Notes under the pieces: model-generated
Seen by the model: the letters and a program-made list of their open reading frames with translations, nothing else
Told to the model about the DNA's origin: nothing
Databases searched by the model: none
NCBI GenBank assembly: GCA_021298595.1
Contig: JAJTHL010000008.1
Location: 1 to 56,442 of the forward strand
DNA length: 56,442 nt
Direction of reading: 5' to 3'
Origin: Alphaproteobacteria bacterium
Lineage (GTDB): Bacteria > Pseudomonadota > Alphaproteobacteria > Caedimonadales > UBA1908
In this document: one piece after another, positions 7,735 to 16,103 of the stretch
Layout: each line of letters begins with the position of its first letter
Position numbering within the stretch: the stretch's first letter is position 1
Program-made: the position numbers and the translations under genes

Positions 7735-10029
7735 CTACCCTTTAAACGCAAGGGCGCTCAAGAAATAAGTGAGATCACTTGGCGAGGAAATCCCCTCGAC
7801 GTTGCTGGGTGTGAGGTACGCTTTAAGGTCTTTAGCGTTTTCTGGCAGAAATTTTTCAAACCAAGACAAATAATCGGGATAAAGTGAAGGGACTTTGCTG
7901 TGGGGTACAATCACATCAAGCAAAAGCGTCATAGCCGCCTGTCGTTTTTCGGCCTCCATCGCGACAAGTCTGTCCATAAGCTTTGTGACGATTTCGGTGG
8001 TGATGCCTTCTTTGAGGGGGAGGGTGCGTATGAAAGCGTGAATCTCGCTTTGTATTTCAGGAGAGGCGATTTTTCCAAAGGCGGCGATCAAATGGCTCAA
8101 ATCTTCAGGTGTGCGACAAAAGATAAGGGGGACAGGTGTCAAAAGTGTCTGAACATGATCCGGGTCATCAACGCTCCTCAACCCCTGCAGACACGCAAGC
8201 CTATCAGCAGGCGTACGGCAAAATGCGTCCAAGGTGGGGGTGAGGACAAGGTCATGGGCGCTCAAACGAAGTTCTGTCATGCCGCGCAACAGCGTTAAAA
8301 AGCTAACATCTGTGATCTCTTGGTCAGAAGGAGAGGCCGCGCGCGTTTGCGCGGAGGCGGAGATGTCAGAGACGTGTCCAGGCATAAGGGCCACAAGACA
8401 GTCTTCAAGGGTGTCCAAAGCCCTATAGATCCTTGGGATGTCTTTATCGAGGGGTAGAATTTCTTCTTCGATAAGTGTAAGGCAGGCATCTCTTTGCTCT
8501 GGCGTGTCACAAAATGAAAAAAGATTTCCAAGTTTTTCAAGGGTATTGCAATCGGCGTTGCCAAAGGGGACGATGGCGTGTTGGGTAATGACCGCTTCAA
8601 GCAAACGTGCCCCTTTGTCATGGGATAGCAAAAAAGAAAACCCTAAATAATGGTTTGCTAAGGACTCTTGTGCCATGGCGAAATGCAGGGGGTGAGTTTG
8701 TTCATAGGCGTTGACCCACTCTAAAAAAACCAAAGGATTATAGAGCGTGCAACTGATCGGTGGGCGTTCGTAACGCGTCAACGCTTCAAGACGCCACCAC
8801 ATATAGTCCATAGGCGATTTTTGTGTACTAAGCGCTGAATCACAAGGAGGAGTAAGATGCGCTAAGAGAGAGGCAAAAGCGCTCAAAGACAGACGATCAT
8901 CATCCATAAGGACACCAAGAGCCTCAAAGAACATTTGAACATCCACATGATGGCGAAAGGCAGGCAGGGCCTGCTTTTCCACAAACGAAACCAGAAGGTC
9001 TCGCCCCTCGACACTTTGCGTGGTGCAGCCAAAGGCGTACCCCATGGCATAAAGGGGGTCTTGTTGCTCCTCTTGCTTTCTAGGATTGTAACCAGTTTTA
9101 AGACACAAAGAAATCACTTGATTCATGAGAGGGGCAGCGTCTTTGTGCAAAAACAAATGCCTATAGCCGTATTGCTGCTGCATCATGCGGGGAAAAAAAT
9201 GCCAAAACGCGGGCATATGATGCAGAAGGCTGAAGGCCGCCCACGATTTAAAGGCATGGACGGGCTCGTCTTCCTGGTCTCCATCCTGATAAGGCGTGCC
9301 GTCTGGGTTATAGTGGGCCTGTAGAAAACGATGAAGCGGGTTTATGCCGAGAAAATGGGCGCCAGGATCCTGGAGCTTTGTGAATCTCTCATCTAGGCTC
9401 TTTAGGGGGTCGGTGTTATTTTTGAGATGATAAAGACTGTCTTTCACGGCGTCAAATACAAGACAGAGCTGCGCATAATGGGAGCAATGGGGTAAGACAT
9501 GGGCGTTGAGCGTTCTAATAAGGGGAAGCGCGCGCTCCTCACTTGGGAAGTCGCGAAAGACATCCCCTAGCAAGGAAAAAGGATCATATAGGGGGGCAGT
9601 TAACGATGGATCATAGCCAGAGCGTGTGGCCAGGGCAACCAGATCGCTCAGTATGCCACGCCCCTCTTCACTGCGGTACACACCAGTAAGCAAGTGCTGC
9701 TGTGACGACAAGACAGCTTGAAGTTGTTCAAGGTAAGGATCTTCTACGCTTTCATCGTCACTGCTTTCGTCGGAGCTGTTGAATTGAGAGACGGGTTGTA
9801 TCCTTTCACTCTCTTCAAAGGCGTCGAACGAGGACAAAGCTCCTTCATCACCCGACTCATCACTCATTATTGTGCTTGTGCGTGAGCTGTAAGAAAGATT
9901 ACCAAAAGAGTCTTCCTCTTCATCGCTCAACGAGCTCCAGGTTGTGCCCCCTAGGGCTACACTTATAACAAGGCCATAGGCCACATGATCGATCCGCACG
10001 CTTATCTCCAATTGATTAGCTTTTTTCAT
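7735..10029 (-). CDS. Cys-periodic helical repeat protein with acidic Ser-rich N-terminus (paralogue E, 764 aa)
   Basis: ATG at 10029 (KKANQLEI...). The N-terminus has a short hydrophobic stretch (VAYGLVISVALGG, about residues 16-28) that is weaker than the signal peptides of its paralogues, so export is less sure. Residues about 33-97 are strongly acidic and Ser-rich (runs such as SDEEEDSF and SSDESSDDESVEDP), a feature of this member alone. Family repeats are plain in the last 200 residues ('LTPTLDAFCRTPADRLACL', 'CRTPEDLSHLIAAFGKI', 34 residues Cys to Cys). The region of about 100-500 is more divergent, with long helices. It lies between paralogue D (32 nt) and the decayed repeat region. 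Function unknown. Confidence 0.85.
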   Translation of the reverse strand: MKKANQLEISVRIDHVAYGLVISVALGGTTWSSLSDEEEDSFGNLSYSSRTSTIMSDESGDEGALSSFDAFEESERIQPVSQFNSSDESSDDESVEDPYLEQLQAVLSSQQHLLTGVYRSEEGRGILSDLVALATRSGYDPSLTAPLYDPFSLLGDVFRDFPSEERALPLIRTLNAHVLPHCSHYAQLCLVFDAVKDSLYHLKNNTDPLKSLDERFTKLQDPGAHFLGINPLHRFLQAHYNPDGTPYQDGDQEDEPVHAFKSWAAFSLLHHMPAFWHFFPRMMQQQYGYRHLFLHKDAAPLMNQVISLCLKTGYNPRKQEEQQDPLYAMGYAFGCTTQSVEGRDLLVSFVEKQALPAFRHHVDVQMFFEALGVLMDDDRLSLSAFASLLAHLTPPCDSALSTQKSPMDYMWWRLEALTRYERPPISCTLYNPLVFLEWVNAYEQTHPLHFAMAQESLANHYLGFSFLLSHDKGARLLEAVITQHAIVPFGNADCNTLEKLGNLFSFCDTPEQRDACLTLIEEEILPLDKDIPRIYRALDTLEDCLVALMPGHVSDISASAQTRAASPSDQEITDVSFLTLLRGMTELRLSAHDLVLTPTLDAFCRTPADRLACLQGLRSVDDPDHVQTLLTPVPLIFCRTPEDLSHLIAAFGKIASPEIQSEIHAFIRTLPLKEGITTEIVTKLMDRLVAMEAEKRQAAMTLLLDVIVPHSKVPSLYPDYLSWFEKFLPENAKDLKAYLTPSNVEGISSPSDLTYFLSALAFKG

Positions 10030-10146
10030 TCTTTAGTCTGGCATAAAGAATTTAATGATCCTAGAGGAGATACTCTTTACACCCCATGAAGCTGTTTAGG
10101 TTTTACGCTCCTCACTGATAAAGACGTTTACGCAAGTAAAAATGCT

Positions 10147-10935
10147 CTATCTCGTTTGAGGTGCCGTCAAAAAATGGTCAAGAAGTCGCCGTTGAACACG
10201 TAAGCGAAGAACACGTAGGGGATTTTTTGAAGAGCAACCAAAGCGTAACCCAGCGTTTGTTGATTGACAAAAGTATCCAAAAGGTCTTCTGACAACGGTG
10301 AGAGCGCTTTGCTGAGGCGACTGCTGGTACGCAAGGATTTTTTAGGAAAGGCAAGCGCCTTTAAAAAAGCGAATGCTCTTGGTCATATAAGAATAGCATC
10401 GGCTACAAGCGAAGCTATCACGCCCTACGAGAGAGGTGATGAGAGTAAAAAGTTCGCCGCTTTTGATTTCTCCCAGGGCGCTGATTAAATGACGAAAAGC
10501 CCCACCATGGGGACACCGCTCAAGGATCCTTGAAAAGGAATGAGACTCTTTTTCTGTAAGCGGGTTAGGTGAGTCGCCAAAAGTGTCAAAGGGAATATCG
10601 AGAAGAGCGGGGGCGGGTGACAAAAAAATCCCAGGATTTGTGCGCGGCGCTTGAACGTGGGAGGGGCGCAAAGGGCATGGATGACCAGGTTCAGCTCCAG
10701 GGCGTCATCGCAAAAAGCTAAGAGCGTCTATACCGGTGGGGAGGAAAGAAACTCTAGGGTTGAGTGTTTGGAAAACATTCAAATGTCGCCCACAAAAGAG
10801 AAAGGTCAAGGGGGTTTTGAGATCGCGCCAACATATCGGTCAACAACAAAGACAGCGCTGCCTTTTAACGGAACGACTCACGGGCCAGAGAAACGTCTTT
10901 AAAGGCAGCGGTGATATGGCGGCGTGTTTAACAAA
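10147..10935 (-). pseudogene. Decayed copy (or decayed 3' part) of the Cys-periodic repeat family
   Basis: No single frame is open, but translating the minus strand piece by piece gives family repeats in shifting frames. In order they are 'HFVKHAAISPLPLKTF', then 'LLLTDMLARSQNPLDLSLLW' followed by ATFECFPN, 'FCDDALELNLVIHALCAPPT' followed by FKRRAQIL, 'CPHGGAFRHLISALGEI' (in an intact 109-codon frame, 10342-10671), 'TLGYALVALQKIP', and lastly RVLRLRVQRRLLDHFL ending at TAG (10147-10149). At least four frameshifts are needed to join them. It begins directly after the stop of the 748-aa paralogue. Either it is a separate dead gene without a start, or that gene once ran to about 1010 residues, the length of paralogue B, and lost its 3' quarter. 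Confidence 0.8.
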
Positions 10936-10956
10936 ATGATTGTGCTTTCGTCACCA

Positions 10957-13203
10957 CTAAGCCAAGGCAAGGGGGGGGGGTGTTTGAGGGTTTTGAGAGT
11001 GGGCGAGTGCTTGGAGGCTCTCCGTGAGCTTTGATCGTTTGCCCAAGCGCTTACAAAGGTCTTGATCAAACATAGGCTCGATTTCCATTAGTGTTGTCTT
11101 GTCCAAATTTTGAAGGGCACAAAAAAGAAAGGAGAGCGCATCTTCTTCTAAAAGTTCTTCTTGGGCAGGCAACAAAGTGATGAATTTTTCAAGCATGCGG
11201 ACAAGACCAAGGAGCCGAGTTTTGTCTTTTTCTTGAACCAAATGATGCACAAAGCGTTGCAAATCTTGAGCACTGACGCATTTTTCCGCAAGGGACGCCG
11301 TTAGGGTCGAAAAGATTATGGCACGCCCTTGACCAGAGTAAGCCGCACAGCTTGTTAAATAATACCCCATAAAGGTTGGGTGTTTAAAAGACTTTAAAGG
11401 TTCTGCTTGCAAAAATAGAAACAGTTTCCAAGAAAGGCTGGCTTCTGGAAATACCTGTGCGTATGGATAGGCGTGCCGAGGCTCCTCGCCATCAAAATCT
11501 TTGTATAAAGCATTGGCATAGTGAACTAACCCACGATAAAGTGGAAATAACTCTGTTGGGTTATAATGAACATGTCTTCCATTGAAACGTGTGAGGATGG
11601 TGGTGACGGCGTGCCCCACGTCAAGATCGACAGCTTCATCAAGCGCGCTCAAGACGTACGGTATATTTTGTGCACCCCCAAGACTCGCAAGCAAAGTGGG
11701 TGTCAGATGCGCACAAAGTGATTTTCGCTTGGTATCACAGGTAACTGATGAAAGTATCTCCATAAACAGCAGCATATCATGTTCATGGTAAAAACGCGCT
11801 AAAAGCGCAGGCGTGCAGCACTCGAACACACCTTGCCTTTTCCTTTTATCTGGGATAGAAAGGAGGCAAGCTAGCAAGGCCTTTTTTTGACATAGATTCA
11901 AGGACGAAAGGTCACATTGCGCCAAAAGATCCCTTGACTCCGCCACGCGGCGCTCAAGCTCTTTCATAGAACATTTATCAAATGCGACTGACAAGACATT
12001 AAAAACATGCCCAAGATCTCCGCGCCCTCGGAAGTGCATCAAGAGTTCTTTGCATAAGCATGAGACAAGAAAAGCGGCCTTTTCAGGAGAGTGGATGGGG
12101 CCAAGACCTTGGATAACCTCACCAATTTGGAACGGATGCAAAAGGTCTAAAGTTTCCTTTGTTAAAAGGCCTGCAACAAACCGGCTTTTTTGGGTCCCCT
12201 CTATAGTGAAAAGAGCGCTTAAAATAAAACCTAGATCTTCATGTGTGGCACAGGCGTCAAGAAGGTCTTTTGTCATCAGTCCTGTGATTTTTTGACTTTG
12301 CTCGGGGGAGTCTTCTTGAGAAAGTCTGCCAAGGAGTAAGGTGCCTTGCGATACGCAATACCCTTTATCATGTTCAGTTTCTGGAAAGACCAGATTTAAA
12401 AGGTAGCGCCGCTTCTGCAAAGGTTTGATGGTTGCAAGGGTATGAACAAAAGTGCTGAGGTCGTCTAGTGCTTCACACGTATTGATAAGAGATGGCTTTA
12501 GCATTTGAGCAATGTGAGCTTTTTCTTGGTCACAGGGTAGATTTCGGACTACGCCATGAAACTCCTCAAGAAAGCGCGATGTTGAGTATGAGGCAGACGC
12601 TTTCGCAGCAAGACCATTCAAAAAATCTTCTAGAGGTGTCGACGTGGGAGCAAGGTCCAAAAAATATGATAAAGAACTGGAATATGAAGCAAGGGGTAGG
12701 GAGGTTTTTTGAGCGTAAGAGGAATGCTCAAACACGAACCAAAGGGCTTCTCGGGCGCGAAGCACAAGTTTTTGAGGACAAGAAAAAGGGAGGATATCGG
12801 GAAGGGACCCCAAGGTGTCCTGTGAAAGAGTAAGCGTCATATGCGTGTTGTCAGGGGCCATCAACAGGATGCCAAAGCTTTCTAGGCCTGAAATAAAAAA
12901 CCAACGAGTGGACGGCTTGTCAGAAGAACTTGAAGCAAAAAAGGCATCGCAAATCCATCCTTGACGTTTAGAGGGCACTAAAATCAAAGGCCAAGGCGTC
13001 TTTTGTTCAACGGCAGGGGACGCGGGGCTGTCTAAGATTGATGGGAAATCATCATCGCTAAGACAAGGGAATACTTTTCTAGGCGACGTGACTGACGGAG
13101 GACAAGGTAAGAAGTCAACCTCTAGGACGTCGTTTGAAGCATGGATCGTCAAGGCACAGGCCCACGATATCACACAGAACCTAGCGACCGTCCTTCTTTT
13201 CAT
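10957..13203 (-). CDS. Secreted Cys-periodic helical repeat protein (paralogue F, 748 aa), probably 3'-shortened
   Basis: ATG at 13203 with signal peptide MKRRTVARFCVISWACALTI (cleavage near HAS). Residues about 25-200 are a less repetitive domain with Pro/Ser. From about 210 onward family repeats appear: 'LKPSLINTCEALDDLSTFVH', 'DLLDACATHEDLGFILSALF', then 'IGEVIQGLGPIHSPEKAAFL'. The protein stops within a repeat ('LTESLQALAHSQNPQ') just after a run of ten C on the coding strand (10971-10980), and repeat coding continues in broken frames beyond the stop. I therefore suspect the present end is secondary. It is the first gene of the array in transcription order. Function unknown. Confidence 0.85.
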   Translation of the reverse strand: MKRRTVARFCVISWACALTIHASNDVLEVDFLPCPPSVTSPRKVFPCLSDDDFPSILDSPASPAVEQKTPWPLILVPSKRQGWICDAFFASSSSDKPSTRWFFISGLESFGILLMAPDNTHMTLTLSQDTLGSLPDILPFSCPQKLVLRAREALWFVFEHSSYAQKTSLPLASYSSSLSYFLDLAPTSTPLEDFLNGLAAKASASYSTSRFLEEFHGVVRNLPCDQEKAHIAQMLKPSLINTCEALDDLSTFVHTLATIKPLQKRRYLLNLVFPETEHDKGYCVSQGTLLLGRLSQEDSPEQSQKITGLMTKDLLDACATHEDLGFILSALFTIEGTQKSRFVAGLLTKETLDLLHPFQIGEVIQGLGPIHSPEKAAFLVSCLCKELLMHFRGRGDLGHVFNVLSVAFDKCSMKELERRVAESRDLLAQCDLSSLNLCQKKALLACLLSIPDKRKRQGVFECCTPALLARFYHEHDMLLFMEILSSVTCDTKRKSLCAHLTPTLLASLGGAQNIPYVLSALDEAVDLDVGHAVTTILTRFNGRHVHYNPTELFPLYRGLVHYANALYKDFDGEEPRHAYPYAQVFPEASLSWKLFLFLQAEPLKSFKHPTFMGYYLTSCAAYSGQGRAIIFSTLTASLAEKCVSAQDLQRFVHHLVQEKDKTRLLGLVRMLEKFITLLPAQEELLEEDALSFLFCALQNLDKTTLMEIEPMFDQDLCKRLGKRSKLTESLQALAHSQNPQTPPPLALA
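10971..10980. repeat. Ten-base G/C homopolymer at the 3' end of paralogue F
   Basis: Ten consecutive G on the plus strand (C10 in the coding sense), only a few codons before the stop of the 748-aa gene. Loss or gain of one base changes only the last residues and moves the stop; with nine C the frame runs on by about 25 codons. Such tracts are prone to slippage and to sequencing error. Confidence 0.85.
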
Positions 13204-13282
13204 GGAGAATTCCTCAACACGCCTGCTCGTTTAGGGTCCTTTTGTAAAGATCCCAAAGAAAATGTAAAGAGGATTGTCTTAG

Positions 13283-13456
13283 ATGATTCATAAGATGAAA
13301 AATAAGGACTATTTTAAAAGGGTCCTGGTTGGCTTTAGCCCAGGCAAGTCTTGGGAAGAAAACCATGCCCCTACCAAAGACTTAGACTTTGATGGGGGCA
13401 AACTTTATGATGTCGTGGGCAAACGCCTCAAGCCCCATTACTTTTTTTGGGTTTAA
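13283..13456 (+). CDS. Possible small protein of 57 aa
   Basis: ATG at 13283 follows AAGAGG with 10-nt spacing and reads 57 codons to TAA, overlapping the 3' end of the convergent PHB depolymerase gene by 29 bp. The product starts MIHKMKNKDYFKRVLVGFSP and ends HYFFWV; it is basic at the start with a Gly/Asp-rich middle. I recognise no family. It fills the gap between two minus-strand genes whose transcripts run over it or away from it. It could be a real small gene, a remnant, or chance. Confidence 0.3.
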   Translation: MIHKMKNKDYFKRVLVGFSPGKSWEENHAPTKDLDFDGGKLYDVVGKRLKPHYFFWV

Positions 13457-15335
13457 GTTTTGATGCGGTGGCAGAGATAACACTCCTACGCAGCTGCGAC
13501 AGCTTTTTACTCAGGGACTTTGCCTGTGCTGTCACCACTTTTTTCGAAGCTATATTGTGTGCAGTCTCTTCCCTGACGCTTGCAAGGGATGATGCTAATT
13601 TTGTGACTTCCTTGGGTTTTTGTGTACGCACGGGGCTGTGTTGGGTCGACCTTTTTTGCCGCGTGTTTGCGGGAGCATTGGGCAACGAAGGGAGAACATC
13701 AGGTGATTCTTTTGTACGTGAAGGGTCATCTTGATGAGAAGGATGCCTTTGTTTTGCAGGGGAGGGGTCATTGTTTTTTTGTGTTTGGCCCTTGCCTGTG
13801 TCGCGGGGGCGCTTTTGATCTATTTTTTTTGGAGATAGGGTAGATGACGCCGCCATCTGTTTCTTTTTGTCAGCCTTGGTGGATCCCTCATGCTTTTCAA
13901 GGATGGTTGGAGATGTTGTGGGCACAAAGACTTTTATTGTAGACTCTTGTACGGAATGCCGCGTACGAGGTTTTTTTCCAAAGTCTGAAAGTGGGTCATT
14001 ATTGTAAATGAAATCACTCACAAGAGGTGCGGTACTTTGTCGCCATCTTTTTCCGTTAAAGACACCGTAATGGCCGACGCCTGGTTGAAGGTGGTGCTGT
14101 CGTTTATGGGAAGGGATATTAGGGCATATATCGTGACTTGCCCTTGTTTGTCCGACTCCTGAAATATCATCTTTTTCACCCTCGACGGTCATAAGTGCTG
14201 TTTTATGAATGGCGTGGGTGTTGACGCGCTCGCCTTTCCAGAACATTTCGCCCCTGGGTAAAAGATGCTCTTGAAAGGCAGTTCGGACTGAATCCAAGAA
14301 ATAGTGAGACGGCAAATCCAGTACCGCGCGGTACTCGTCATAGAACGAACGGTGCGCGTCGGCGCTGTCTGCGTCCCCCTTGATGAGATGATCAAAAAGC
14401 CGGTGATGAGAACCCAGGTGTGCATCAAGATTTAGGCTCATAAATCCTTGAAGCATGAGAAAACCAGGGCAAACGGAGCGCAGAGCGCCTGGGTAATAGT
14501 GTGGCACGCGGGCGATGACTGTGCGTTTGAACCATTCATTGGATTTTTCTTTCGCAAGGCTATTTACTTTAGTTGGATTAATGCGTGTATCGATGGGGCC
14601 GCCCATAAGGGTAATAGAACGGGGTTGGTAAGGTGAATCGTGTGCGGCAAGCAAGGCCGTCATGGCAAGGACGGGCACGGCTGGCTGACAGACAGCGACC
14701 ATATGATAATCATGGCCAATGACCTTGGCAAAATCCATCAAATACTGAATGTAGTCTTCGAGATTAAAATGTCCAGCAACAAGAGGAACGTCTCGTGCGT
14801 TTTCCCAATCAGTAATGTAGACATCATTTTCGGGCAAAAGGGCACGTACCGTATCGCGAAGAAGGGTTGCATAGTGACCTGAATAGGGGGCAACGATCAG
14901 CACTTTTGGTTGTTTGATGGGCTCCCAGAAGGGCGTAAATTCTGATTTAGCAATAAGCTCTTTTTTAAAATGAAGGAGTTGGCAAAAAGGCTTTTTCTCG
15001 AGCACCCGTTCGTGAATGGCATAGACATGGTCGTCGGCGCAGGTGACACTCTCGATACCAAAGGAAGGTTTGCGATATCTGTTGGTCGAGCGTTCTAAAA
15101 GTTCCATCCCGGCGGCGACGGATCGTCCGGCTGTGGTGTATCCGTAAGGAGAGAGGGCGCCACTATTGATTTTCCGGAACAGGAAAGATCCGAAATTGAC
15201 TGGACGCGAAAAAAAATCTTTCATATCATGAGTATAATAGATCGATGTCATTTCGCTGTGTTCAAAAAAATCCCCGTGACGTCCGTAGGCCATTCTCAGG
15301 TTACCCAAGCGGCGACGCTCTTCTAATAAAGCCAT
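13428..15335 (-). CDS. phaZ: Intracellular polyhydroxyalkanoate (PHB) depolymerase with extended basic C-terminus
   Basis: Breaks down intracellular polyhydroxybutyrate granules. Residues 1-460 match the Rhizobium/Ralstonia-type intracellular depolymerase: an alpha/beta hydrolase with a Cys nucleophile in 'MVAVCQPAVPVLA', an Asp in the 'GEKDDISG' region and the last catalytic His in 'GVGHYGVFNGKRW'. The start ATG (15335) has AAGGAGG in front. Family members are usually about 410-430 residues; here a tail of about 165 residues rich in Lys, Ser, Thr, Pro and Gln follows, ending in several Lys/Ala/Ser helices (KSLSKKLSQLRRS). The tail recalls the basic regions of PhaF-type phasins, so granule or DNA binding is possible (inference). 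No PHB synthase or phasin gene lies in this window. Confidence 0.9.
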   Translation of the reverse strand: MALLEERRRLGNLRMAYGRHGDFFEHSEMTSIYYTHDMKDFFSRPVNFGSFLFRKINSGALSPYGYTTAGRSVAAGMELLERSTNRYRKPSFGIESVTCADDHVYAIHERVLEKKPFCQLLHFKKELIAKSEFTPFWEPIKQPKVLIVAPYSGHYATLLRDTVRALLPENDVYITDWENARDVPLVAGHFNLEDYIQYLMDFAKVIGHDYHMVAVCQPAVPVLAMTALLAAHDSPYQPRSITLMGGPIDTRINPTKVNSLAKEKSNEWFKRTVIARVPHYYPGALRSVCPGFLMLQGFMSLNLDAHLGSHHRLFDHLIKGDADSADAHRSFYDEYRAVLDLPSHYFLDSVRTAFQEHLLPRGEMFWKGERVNTHAIHKTALMTVEGEKDDISGVGQTRASHDICPNIPSHKRQHHLQPGVGHYGVFNGKRWRQSTAPLVSDFIYNNDPLSDFGKKPRTRHSVQESTIKVFVPTTSPTILEKHEGSTKADKKKQMAASSTLSPKKIDQKRPRDTGKGQTQKNNDPSPAKQRHPSHQDDPSRTKESPDVLPSLPNAPANTRQKRSTQHSPVRTQKPKEVTKLASSLASVREETAHNIASKKVVTAQAKSLSKKLSQLRRSVISATASKLKPKKSNGA

Positions 15336-15409
15336 AAGGCCCTCCTTCAGCGCTTATTCAATCTAAAGCTTGCTATGTTATGAGGCGCCACATTATGAGG
15401 ACAAAATCT

Positions 15410-16075
15410 TTAAGAAAGAGTTAAAAGAATTTTAAGAATTTCGTCTGAAGAAGTATTATGGTTAAAAGAAGTCACATAACGTCCACGCGCGTCCATTACG
15501 TAAACAATGGAAGAATGATCAAGAATATAGTTTTTTTCACGCTCTTGGCCAGGTGCTTTAGCAGCGTACACATGGTACGCTTTGTAAGCCTTATCCAATT
15601 GTTCCTTTGTGCCGGTTAGCGCTACAAAGGAAGGATGAAAATTCTTTATGTAATCGCGCATGACGGAGCGTGTATCGCGCTCAGGATCAACGGTGATAAA
15701 AAGGGGCTGAAAATTCTTAGCTTTTTCTTTTAGCGCGTTCAGGGCGTCGGTAAGGGCGTACAGGGCAGTGGGACAAACATCAGGGCAATAAGTGTATCCA
15801 AAGTAAACAAGCATATACCTCCCCCGAAAATCCACGGAAGATTTGGGACTTCCATGTTGGTCCACAAGCAAAAAAGGCCCGCCGATGGCCACAGGGCTAT
15901 TCCCTTTGTGATAACGCACCTGTGCGATACCAGGGCTAGACGGCATATCACTGATAAAATTGATGCTGCGCAGCATGAAAATGCCGGCGCACAAAAATAA
16001 CCCGCTCGCAGCTATTTTGATTAGAGTTTTTTTCTGCATCACTGTGCAATCCCTATGATTTAGAGTTTTCTTCAC
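15410..16075 (-). CDS. SCO1/SenC-family copper chaperone
   Basis: Delivers copper to the CuA site of cytochrome c oxidase subunit II, or acts as a thiol reductant in its assembly. The sequence shows an N-terminal membrane anchor (about residues 18-35), a thioredoxin-like fold with the copper motif CxxxC in 'YFGYTYCPDVCPTAL', and the third ligand His in 'ILDHSSIVYVMD'. Its 221 residues fit the family. An in-frame ATG 12 codons downstream (MQKKTLIKIAASG) gives a more usual signal-anchor and could be the true start (16039). It lies 28 nt after the ion channel gene on the same strand, and the two may be co-transcribed. The mature domain would face the periplasm. Confidence 0.9.
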   Translation of the reverse strand: MKKTLNHRDCTVMQKKTLIKIAASGLFLCAGIFMLRSINFISDMPSSPGIAQVRYHKGNSPVAIGGPFLLVDQHGSPKSSVDFRGRYMLVYFGYTYCPDVCPTALYALTDALNALKEKAKNFQPLFITVDPERDTRSVMRDYIKNFHPSFVALTGTKEQLDKAYKAYHVYAAKAPGQEREKNYILDHSSIVYVMDARGRYVTSFNHNTSSDEILKILLTLS

Positions 16076-16103
16076 ACAACTCTAGGGGAATGTCAAATGC
16101 TTA

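Noticed and set aside
1675-13203. CRISPR or tandem DNA repeat array
   Set aside because: The repetition is at protein level only; the DNA shows no regularly spaced identical repeats.
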